In this document: positions 22,801-34,800 of the stretch, piece after piece
Layout: each line of letters begins with the position of its first letter
Position numbering within the stretch: the stretch's first letter is position 1
Origin: Meghimatium bilineatum
Lineage: Eukaryota; Mollusca; Gastropoda; Stylommatophora; Philomycidae
DNA: 64,000 nt
NCBI GenBank assembly: GCA_034231615.1
Contig: CM067302.1
Location: 9,249,603 to 9,313,602, forward strand
Direction: 5' to 3'
Notes under the pieces: model-generated
Databases searched by the model: none
The model's input: only the letters and a program-made list of their open reading frames with translations
What the model was told of the DNA's origin: nothing
Program-made: the position numbers and the translations under genes

Positions 22801-25800
22801 TCGGGCTCTGGCAACACACGGGCGCCATCGATATATAAATGCTGCAATATTATCTATCTGTTTGTCTGTCTGTCTATCTCTCTATTATCTATCTAATCTC
22901 TATCTATTCATCTAATCTATCTACACAGAGGCCCTTGTTTGCCTTGCGGTGTCAGGGGTAGAAGAGTTCTCTGGAGATTGCCTTTCTGTGTGCTGCTTCT
23001 AAGCTTGTTCTTGTGGCTTCTTGATTTCTGTGATCCATCTTTTACATATTTTCAAGAACAAAAATGTAAACATAGACACTAAAGTTGCATTATATAAGAC
23101 TATTATTATTCCATCACTATGCTACCAGTGCCAAATCTGGACAATGACAGCACAAGACAAAAGAAAAATAGTGAGAACAGAAATTACATGTCTACGAAGA
23201 ATACTCGGAGTGTCATTAAGAGATAGAATTAAAAACGATAACATCAGACAGATAACCAAAACAATACCAGTATTGGAACACATCAAAAGACAACAGATCA
23301 AGTGGTTTTCACACGCTTCCAGACTACCGACAAATAGCATGCCACAAATGGCCATGACATATAGACATAATGGTTATAAAGCCAGAGACAGAACATGTAA
23401 AAGATGGATCACAGAAATCAAAGAAGCCACAGGAACAAGCTTACAAACAGCGCACAAGAAGGCCTTCTCCAGAGAATTCTTCCACCCCTGACGCCGCAAG
23501 GCAAACAAGGGACACAATGTATAGATAGGGATCTGTCTGATGTTATCGTTTCTAATTCTATCTCTTAATGACACTCCGAGTATTCTTTGTAGACATGTCA
23601 TTTCTGCTGTCACTATTTTTATTTTGTCTTGTGCTGTCATTGTCCAGGTTTGGTACTTGTAACACAGTGATGGGATAATAATAGTCTTGTATAATGTAAC
23701 TTTAGTCAGCAGTACCACCAAAGAAACAGTACTGCAGTGGATCCCAGGTCACTGTGGCATACCTGGAAATGAAAAAGCTGATCTCCTGGCAAGGAAAGGG
23801 GGATCACTGGAACAAATAGAAAATGATAATACATACTATGAAAGTAAGACCATGTTAAAAGCAGAATATAAGAAAATGTGGAAGCAAATGCACCTAACTG
23901 CAGAACCAAATAACCCCTACCACCAAATGTCACGCAAGGAACAAACCATCATTTTCAGACTACGAACTGGTCACAACAGACTGAGAAGTCACATGTTCCG
24001 AAAGCTGAAGATTGGTGAGACAGACCTGTGCAACTGTGGACTGAGCCCAGAGACTGCAGAACACATTCTTCATGCCTGTCAACTCTACCAAGAAGAGAGG
24101 GAGAAAATATGGCCCACTGAGACGGCACTGCTTCCAGACTTGAGGGGTTCCATGGATGACCTGAAGCGAATCACACAATTCATTGAAGCTATTGGTGCTG
24201 TAACCTGATATCTAACTGAAGAACGATGAAGAAGAAGAAGAATGTAACTTTAGTATCTATGTTTACATTTTTGTTCTTGAAAAGACGCTGCAATACTAAC
24301 AGTATAAAAATCTTTCATCAGTCAATTCTCTGAGTACCCACCGTGAGTACACTTTTTGAAATTTCTATTCAGTCATGCATTGTTATATGGATTAAATCAT
24401 GTAAACATCCCATTGTGGTTGCTACCCTTGTTTACCATTATTGACATGAATTATATGAATGTTCTTGTTCCTGCAGGTAGCCCTACTTATCTGAACACGA
24501 GTAACAACATTGATGAAGAAGATGAGGAGGAATCTTTGGACTCAACATCACTGCATTCCACAATACAGGGGTCAGGGGTTGCGACCTCTGGTGAGGTCAT
24601 AATGGATTCAACTTTAGATAGTAGTGACTTGACAACACTTCATCCCGTTACCATGGATGCAAGGGATATGGTGAACTCCCAGCATGCAGCAGTTTCTGGT
24701 GTGCAGTCTATTAATTCAGTCACAAGGAATGTTTTAGAATCTCACCATTCTCATGCTGGTAAATAGATATCTATTTTGTTTATTGTTTTGAATGTTTTGG
24801 ATGCTGGTCAATGGACATATATTTTGTTTATTGTTTTGAATGTTTTGGATGCTGGTCAATGGACGTATATTTTGTTTATTGTTTTGAATGTTTTGGATGC
24901 TGGTCAATGGACGTATATTTTGTTTATTGTTTTGAATGTTTTGGATGCTGGTCAATGGACGTATATTTTGTTTATTGTTTTGGATGCTGGTCAATGGACG
25001 TATATTTTGTTTATTGTTTTGAATGTTTTGGATGCTGGTCAATGGACGTATATTTTGTTTATTGTTTTGAATGTTTTGGATGCTGGTCAATGGACGTATA
25101 TTTTGTTTATTGTTTTGGATGCTGGTCAATGGACATCTATTTTGTTTATTGTTTCGAATGTTTTGGATGCTGGTCAATGGACATATATTTTGTTTATTGT
25201 TTCGAATGTTTTGGATGCTGGTCAATGGACATCTATTTTGTTTATTGTTTCTAATGTTTTGGATGCTGGTCAATGGACATATATTTTGTTTATTGTTTTG
25301 AATGTTTTGGATGCTGGTCAATGGACATCTATTTTGTTTATTGTTTCGAATGTTTTGGATGCCGGTCAATGGACATCTATTTTGTTTATTGTTTTGAATG
25401 TTTTGGATGCTGGTCAATGGACATATATTTTGTTTATTGTTTTGAATATTTGAGAGTTAATTCTCAAACTCCTTCTTCTTCTTCAGCGTTCGCTCTCATG
25501 TAACCACAACGAATATATCGTGTGATTTCCGCCAGGGAGCGTGAAGTACGTTGTGCTGCAAGTTCCACAGTAGAACTGTGTTATTTGCACCTCCATTGGC
25601 CACTTGTGGTTTGGATGTCCGAGGTTCAGCACATCCGTTTTCGTCATGCCTTTAATTCGGGTAGGCTTCCCTAGTCCATCTGTCGCCTCAATCACCTGGT
25701 GTGTAGTGCCTCTTCGCCAAGATGCTTGTCGAGCACGTCTTTTCTCGCACGAGGTGTTCCATCGTTCATGAACCCATCTCGTGCAAATGGGCGTACTCTG

Positions 25801-28800
25801 TCTGTGTCCATCGGGTACTGAACCGTTTCTCATCCACGAGCCTGGTTCCGTATGAGGAAGAACTCGCCAGAAGAGTTGGACCCTGGCTCTTTCGCCTTCT
25901 TACCCGAGGTGTAGATCATAGACATCGTGAAACCCTCGCCCAAGTTTGAGTATCACACCATGCATTTGAGAGCAAGGCGTTCTCAAGCTGAGCGACCATG
26001 TCCCAATAGCACCTGAGCCCATCAGATACTGAACCCTTTCTCTCTGCAAGTGTATTTCCGGTATAGGAAAACCTGACAGTAGAGTTGGGTCAGGGCTAAA
26101 ATCGTTGTCCCATTTGTGCCTGAGCCCATCAGGTACGGAACCTTTTCTCTCTGCAAGTGTATTTCCGGTATAGGAAAGCTTGACAGTAGAGGGTATGTAC
26201 TGCATAGTTACCCTATACTGGTACGACAATTCGCTAAGTAGTTTTTTCAAGTCTGTTAGTTTTCCAGACTGGAGAGCTTGAAGCACTGACCTTGCATCTG
26301 TCAGGAATACCACAGGCTTAAACCACAATACAATACAGTATATTGTCTAGACTACATCTGGTAAACTATCACAAGTTAAATAGCAAATGTGCCGCCGAAG
26401 GTGGATGTGTCTGGCCATTAGAAGAAGAAATAGCAAATGTGAAAGATGACTAATTCTATTACAGTTTGGAAGAAGAGAAAAAAGAGGTTGCTCATCAGCC
26501 CAAAGTTTGCTGAAGCCTAGTCTTCTTCTTGTGTGTTCATTCTCAAACTTTTGCAGATTAGCAAAATAGTCTTGAGAAATGAATGTGTTGTGTCATGGTT
26601 TACAGCCTGGCTGTGATAGCTGCGTTTTCCGGCCTGACACATCCGACTTCAGTATGGCTTATGTTTCACCTTGATCATCTATGGGATGGGACAGCCAACA
26701 TCCCCCCCCCTCCAAAATTTTAGTCACCTTTTATGACATACATGGCTAGTCACAATGTTGCTATCCTTTGCTCCCCTTATTGGTATTGAGAAAACACAGA
26801 CAAATATCTAATCTTTGCTCCCCTTATTGACATTAAGAAAACACAGGCAAATATCTAACCTTTGCTCTCCTTATTGGCATTGAGAAAACACAGATAAATA
26901 TTTAACCAATAATAGGATAATAGTTTCAGAATATTTTTGTTTTATTTCAAATAAATACTATTTGAATATTATAATTTGTATAAAGCATACAATTATATTA
27001 ATTACATTTTTTTTTTTCAGTTGTAGAATCTATGCCAGGTCCTAGTGGTCTTCAAACATTGAGAGGCAGTAAGCCAAATGAAATAGTTTCCATGGCTAAT
27101 CCTAGCACAGACATAAATAAGGTACTTGCCATTTTGGGTTTCTTTAACCTAGAAATAGTGTTTGTTTTGTTGTGTTATATTGTTATTTGTTACATGAGGG
27201 AGTCTTTATCTGTCTAAATTCCAGTCGTCATTCCATGTCCAAACTGTCTAAGGACATTTACAGCTCGAATAAGGCTCATTAGCCATCTACGAACTCATAA
27301 TCAAGGACATAACTAAAATTGAATTTTCAAAAGTGGATGTAACAAATGGTCATCATCATCATGTGATGGGCGAACAACATGAGGGAGACTGCAGTCATAC
27401 AATTATACCAACAGAGGAAAGCACAATGCAAACAATATTTAAAAAAACCAAATTAAATTAAAATAAATTTTTTAATAGTTTATGTGTGGGCATGTAAAAC
27501 AGTATTTTAACTTTCTACTCCCTCGTTTTTTGTCTCTCGGAGTCCTATGCTGATATGGATTTCTTCAATAAACTGTTTCTCTACGAAGATGATGGATGTG
27601 GGGCACATATTTTGTTTATGTGTTGCCTGGAATGGGAGCAAAGAGAAAATGGTAGCACCACCGACCTTCGAGACATCTACGAGGCAACTAAGACGGTTTC
27701 TGTTGTGAGGTTGGTTGTCTTATAACGTAGGTCAGTGACCTAAAACTTGTGAAGTTGTATGTGTTGGCAGAAAGATGCAGATATTACAGCAAAACTAAAC
27801 CATGGCACAATACATTCCATTCTCTGAACTACATTCTGTTGATTGGTTGTTTGGTTTGTTAGGTGCTGACATAAATATCACGTTGACACTGGGCCAGAGC
27901 CATCAGCCATGGATCGCTAAGTCAGCAACCAATATATATATATATGCAAAAACAATACTGCAGGGAACTGTCGAGGGTGGAAGAAGCAGAGGAGGACAAA
28001 TAAAGACATGGACAGACAACATCAAGGAATGAACAGGACTAGATATTTCCACACTCATCCGCATCGCTGAGGATAGAATTCTCTGGAGGACTCTGTGTGC
28101 TGAAGCATCCAATGTGGTACCCCTACGACCCTGAAGGGTTATGTGTTTATTGATTGATATATATGATGATGCTGTTCCTCCTTTGCAAGTGAAGATGAGC
28201 ATGGCATGAAAAACAAATGAATGCGATGAAAAACAAAATTATAACAATAAACTGGCAATTGTCCAATTTGGCCTGTGAGTTCGTAGACGTCTGATTCGCG
28301 CACGGAAAGCCCTATTGCAGTGCACGCAGGAGTGCTGAAGGTCAGGGGCAGGAGAACCCTCGGATATGTCCTTCCGCTTCTTGCGCTTGTGGACTGCCTG
28401 TAGTGTTATCTCCTTTTCATATTTCGTGATGCCAGCAGTGATCTGGGTGTGCCAGGCTGAGTGGTCAAGTGCTGTAGTCAATATATATATATATATATAC
28501 ATACAGTAGAATCTCATTATAACAATTTGGTCTTCTACAAACCAAATTAGACACTCACAAATGTTTCATTTTTTCTATTTGTTCATCACATGTATTGTTT
28601 TTCATGCCATGCTCATCTTTGCTTGCGAAAGAGGGAGGAACATCATCTTTTTTTTGCAGTTTGTATGCAATAAAAATGTCTATTTCTGCAGTTTGTACGC
28701 AAAAGCAGAAGGTTGGAGCTTGTACAGCAAGAGCCAAAGGCCAGCCAAAGAAAAAGAAATTACACAACACAACATTATAATCCGGATATGTTGTGTGAGT

Positions 28801-31800
28801 ATTTTTGTGTGTGTGTGCATGTGTGGTTGTTACATTTATTGGGGTTCCTGTTGTGCAAATAGGGACATTCCCACAAATCTCTGAACTATAAAACTAATGG
28901 TCCATGACAACTGTGGATAATGATGGATAGATCACTGAATTATGGATGAGATTACAAGAACCAGTAAGATTTGCGTTGGTGTGCAGAGGATCCCACATTG
29001 CTCTCATGCGGACCCAGGATTAGTAGATAACCAATATTCTAAAAGTACCTCCTCTTGGTGCACCCTGGAAGCAGAAATATAGCGGCTCGTGCTGTGTTCC
29101 TGGCCAACACTTTTAGGGATTGTGTCTGTGGAGACTACAGATGGAATGATAACTGACTACAAAAAGACAATTAATATCTCCCAACACCTCTGCTCCAACA
29201 TATCCAGTAACACTGTTGACACACATTGACACATAACATCTGTGCATTGTGACTCGGCCAGAAAAAATGTAGCAACATTAGAGGGGCGGCCAATGTTGAT
29301 ATCCCAATATGGGTAGATTTCACTACGATGTGACAATGCTTAGATTACGCATTGAATCTGAAAAAAGCAACAAGTGCTAGAGGGCAGCATTGTGTATACA
29401 AAACGACAAAGTGGCAATGAAGTTACAGTTGTCCATCATGAGACCGGTAAGCGGAAGTTAATTTAATGCTGGAGAACACACAGACGCCATTCAAAGGAAG
29501 AGTTATAACTCAAGTATTAGATATGCTAACTTGTAAATGTACTCCTGGGTATGGAAAAAAGCTTTGAATCCAGCTTCCTATTTAAAAAAGGAAAAGCTTT
29601 TAACAAATGTCGGGGTGCACATTGTTAAAATTTCTGACCAAAGCAGTGTTAAGACTAAGACATTGCGAACAATGTTTATGGGGAGCAAGTCCTTATCTTT
29701 AAGAACTAAGCAAAGCTAGTCTAACTCAACTGTTATCATTGTCCAATATGATTCATACAGAGAGAATTGGGTTCGGTACCCAGGGACTCAGAGGGGAATG
29801 ATATCTTTTAAACAGGAGATTTGTTAGACGACTGTGAAGCTCCTCATCCGAGATAGACGCAATCTACCTACTTCTTTGGGTGATTGCTGAAACTCATAAG
29901 CTCCTTATATGCCAGCATTTTATATTCAAACCTAAATTATATATGCCAGCATTTTATATTCAAACCTAAATTATAATATCTGGTAGTTTATGATTTGCTG
30001 AAACTCATTGTAAGATCCTTATATGCCAGCATTTTATATTCAAACTTAAATTATAATATCTGGAAGTTTATGACTTGCTGAAACTCATTGTAAGATCCTT
30101 ATATGCCAACATTTTATATTCAAACCTAAGTTATAATATCTGGTAGCTTATGACTTGCTAACAACAATATTGAAAATAAAATGCCTTTAATACTTTATAT
30201 ATTCTTGAATTGTTACTCAGTTCCTCTATTGATGAAGAAGACATAGGGCTTAATTCTTGATTAGAAACCAGTGTTATATCTTAGAAGATATCCCCTATAA
30301 TTATTCTTCTGTCTGTTTAATCATGCATCGAAGAATAGTCCCAGTCAGATGTTGATTGCATCACCTTCAGATCTTTCCAGAAAGGACACACTTCCCTAAT
30401 CGTTGGGTAAAACACACTTGAATCGCGGCTGGTCAAAATACACTTTTTCCCCTCACCACTGGTCAAGACACGATTTCTCCTATCACCACGGTCAAGACAA
30501 TTTTTCCTGTCACTGCTGGTCAAGATACACTTTCTCCCCTCACTGCTAGTCATGATACACTTTCTTCCCTCAATGCTGGTCAAGACACTTTCTCCCCTCA
30601 CTGCCGGTCAAGACACTTTCTCCCCTCACTGCTGGTCAAGATACTTTCTCCCCTCACTGCTGGTCAAGACACTTTCTCCCCTCACTGCCGGTCAAGACAC
30701 TTTCTCTCCTCACTGCTGGTCAAGACACTTTCTCTCCTCACTGCTGGTCAAGACACTTTCTCTCCTCACTGCCGGTCAAGACACTTTCTCCCCTCACTGC
30801 TGGTCATCCCCATTTCTATGATACTTTGTACTTGTACATCTTCAACTTCAAACTCATCTCTATCCTGTAGCAAGGCCACTGTTCTATTTTTGACTGCCAC
30901 CTTCTTCCATCAGATGTTTCTATTGATCCCAAATATTGAAGTTGTTGGACATGTTCTACAGAATATTGATGGAATGCAATAACCAATTGACTGTTTGTGA
31001 TTGTTCTAGGGAATATTGAGGGAATGCAATAACCAATTGACTGTTTGTGATTGTTGTAGGGAATATTGATGGAATGCAATAACCAATTGGCTGTTTGTGA
31101 TTGTTTTAGGGTGCGAAGATTGTATGCAATCCTACGATCCATGCTGCCCCACCCATAGATTGTCAGCAATCACAGATAAGGTTGTCATGTCCAGGGCCTG
31201 GGCCAGTGCCCCGAATCAAGTCCAGATATTCAGAATTCCAGAGACTCATTTAGAACAAGGAGATTCTAGTAAGTATTGTTTTGTGTTTTGGAATATGTGT
31301 CAATAGTATCAACTCTTTGAATGTTCCAAATTCCAGTTTATATGTTTGGTTGGTTGGTTGCTGATCAAGCGGTCCATGGGCTCATGCCATTAAATGGCAT
31401 TATATTGCTGGGAAGTCTGGATTTTCGGCCCACCCCGGGACAGAGCCAGAGAATAACTATCACCCCTCCAGGAAGGTAGGTTTCAACCTATGCACTGCTC
31501 CTAGCCACTGTAGCCAAGATAGGGTTCACTGTGCTCATTTTCCACCACTAATTGACTACTGGTTATGCTGAACTTCTCTATTGCTCCAGGCATGCAACCA
31601 AATGTTCAAGTTGAAAGGATTGTCACGTCCTGAGTCACTGTGCCTCTATGATGGATTTCAACCATAGGAAAAACAGTGCTGTCAGTTTCCTCCTCCCCAG
31701 TGCTGCACAGTACATCTCTGGCTCCCTCCCAACCACAGAGGATGCATACATATATATTCAGGTAAACATGAAACACATTTCAACAACAAAATAAAAGCAT

Positions 31801-34800
31801 AATTGTATAGATGATGTGCTATGAAGCTTCTCTAAGAAGATAACCTCAATATAACGGCATGTCATCCACTACTTTTTTCTGTTGCATGTGTGGTATGTCT
31901 AGTGGTCCATTGGTGAGACCCACAGATGCAACCACATGCGTTCCAGTTCATATAAAATAATATTTTTTTAGAACGTGTCAAGAATGTGTTTTTCATCCAT
32001 CACTTGGTGATGATGACCATGTGTTACATCAGTTAGAGGTATGGCTTTATCTATGAGTTCATAGGTGGCTGTCAAGTTCATAAGTCAGAGAGATCTCTTG
32101 ATGACATTCTGCTGGAAATCTAGTAGGACTACAAGGATCGCCAAGGCAAGCAGCACTTTCAGCAGATTGTGCGCAAATGTTTTGCGAAGAAATGGCATTA
32201 ACATACAGACTAAGCTGAAAATTTGCAGAGCAGTGGTACTTCCAGTGCTGTTATACGCTAGTGAAACATGGACTGTGTACAGACGTCATGTGAGGAAACT
32301 CAATCACTTTCACACAACTTGTTTCAGAAAAGTTATGAACATCAGATGGCAAGATAAGATTCCAGATACCACTGTCCTTGATAGAGCTGGTATCCCCAGC
32401 ATTGACACTATCCTGATGCAGACACAAATTCGTTGGGCAGGTCATTTGGTGCATATGCCAGACCATCGTCTGCCAAAGATACTTTTCTATGGTGAGCTGG
32501 AGAAAGGTACATGATCTCAAGGTAGCCAAAAGAAACGCTACAAGGACTCGTTAAAGACCTCACTGAAAGCCTTTGAAATAGACCACGATACATGGGAAGA
32601 ACTTGCACAGAATAGATCTACACGGCGTTCTAAAATAAAAAAGAGCGCATCATCTTGTGAAAAGAGGAAAAACGCAGCAGCTCAACAGCGGAGAGCAGCT
32701 AGAAAGTCATGGATAGACCAAGATACGTCTACAGTCGTCATTCCATGTCCGAACTGTCTAAGGACATTTACAGCTCGAATAGGGCTTATTAGCCATCTAC
32801 GAACTCATAATCAAGGATATAACTCTAATTGAATTTTCAATAGTGGATGTAACAAATGGTCATCATCACTTGTGATGGACGAACAGTAGGACCATTGTCC
32901 TGATGCAAGATCATTTCAGCTGTAATTTACAAATGAACACTAAAAAAAGTAATACAATGATGTTTGTTAATTTTGAAAACAGATTTTTTTCGTTTTGCCG
33001 ATCTGTAGATGTTCTTCTACACACCACACCATCAAGTCATCAGCGTACATTGCAGCTCTTACACCTTGTGGCAATTCACAAATTATATCATTTATGAAGA
33101 CAAGAAACAGAGTTGGAGACAATACTGAGCCTTGAGGAACTCCATGTTTTAGAACTTTTTTTGCTGTTGTATTTATCCATGGTGACTCTTGCTTTCCTGT
33201 TGTGTAGGAAGGTACGGATCAACTTGGTACTACAGTGTATACCATCCCACTGTGGCATAGCAGGAAATGAAGAGGCAGACATACTGGCAAAGGATGGAGC
33301 AACACAGGAACAAAAAGACCAAGAATTCACCTACCAAAAAAAGAAGACCATCATCAAAGCCATCAGGAAAGTCGACCACCCAAAAGACAATTTCCACTAT
33401 CTCGACAGAGCAGAGCAGGTTATTAAATTCCGCCTCAGAACAGGGCACAACAGATTAAACAGCCACTTAAATAGACTAAGATTGATCCCATCACCACTGT
33501 GCCCTTGTGGGCAGGTAGCACAGACCACTGAACATATCCTGCAAAACTGCAATACACTAAACCAGTTAAGGGAAGAACACTGACCCACAGAGATGGATAT
33601 CCACAGAAAGATGTATGGGAGCACTGAGGAGCTTTCAAATACAGCAGCATTTATTAAGAAAACAGGACTTGCTGTGTAGACATGTCAAACTACGAATGAG
33701 AAAAAGAAGAAGAAAGCTGATGTTGAAGTCTTCTTGTTCTGATACTTCATACTAATTCCTAGAATTGTGAGTTTGCCTGCCCATATGTTGATGGGCTCTG
33801 AGAAGTGAAGCAGAGAACAGTAACTTTGTGACCTGCCATACATGTATTAAAAGGCAACTAAGGAGGCTTTGGCGTTGGGTTTGGCTGTTCCATCCCATAG
33901 AAAATCAAAGTGACCAAGAAACCATTCTGAAATTGGATGTGTCAGACCTAGAGATATCGTAGCTAAGCTTGTGATGTCTTTGATTCACCAGTCACTGAGC
34001 AGCAACTCGTGATGACTCCATGCCACATCATGGAACTGTACTGCTTCTTTTAGTTGTTCATAGATGCTGTATAAAATTTTCTCCATGCTTGGTTTTTTGA
34101 GGTGTGTGTACGTCTAATATCTTGTAGAGCAGGACAAAATATTAGGTGGTGTCCCCTGACACCATAAAGTATTCCCTGTCACACTAGTTGGTTAGCAGTG
34201 TCTGCATTTTGGGTTATTTTTTCGTCACTATTTGTTTAGTAGTGTCTGCATTTTGGGTTATTTTTTCGTCACTATTTGTTTAGTAGTGTCCGCTTTTGGG
34301 GTTATTTTTGTGTTACTATTTGTTTAGCAGCGTCTGCTTTTTGGGGTCATTTATGTTTTGGTGTTGGTTATACAGGCAACGTTTGTAACCTAAATATTTT
34401 TTATTAGTTGTTTGCGTTCAAGGAGATTGATATCGTCTCTTCTAGATGGTGCAATTAGGTGTTTGTAAAGTTAAGTTATAGACCATCGCACAATGCATTA
34501 CATTCTCCGAATTACATACTCTCTGAGAATGGTATCCCACAGCTGTGGAGAAAGAAGTACAGGCTTTGGCAGTGAGAATACTAAAGAGGGGATGTGATTA
34601 TATACACTGATGGATCTGTGATTAGGCATGTTAGCAGTGATTGGGCCTTCACAGCTCAGGTAAAACGACCAAGGAGGAGAGTGGTGCCTTTGCGGTCACT
34701 ACGAGTAGTATGACCATGGAGACTATGACGGTGTCCAGGGCATATGAGTGGTTATGCACACAGAAGGTAACGCAGGTCTGCATTTTGAGTGACTCTATAA

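Noticed and set aside
23687-24208. Host RNase H gene
   Set aside because: The open frame belongs to a 5'-truncated LINE with a 14-bp target duplication and (GAA)n tail.
24734-25503. ORFs of 225, 227 and 147 codons with FIVLNVLDAGQWTYIL-type repeats, resembling membrane segments
   Set aside because: Open on both strands only because the 48-bp unit has no stop; the hydrophobic look comes from TTTTGTTTATTG.
27228-27385. Extra C2H2 zinc finger of the PRDM10-like gene
   Set aside because: The finger (CPNCLRTFTARI) is the C-terminus of a LINE found at four places here, followed by a stop and lacking splice borders. The finger-like text at 28170-28520 is likewise LINE and on the minus strand.
28660-28794. 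Longer version of exon 9 from the acceptor at 28659
   Set aside because: Open, but ends in a phase that would read exon 10 as GAKIVC instead of WCEDC, destroying the PR domain.
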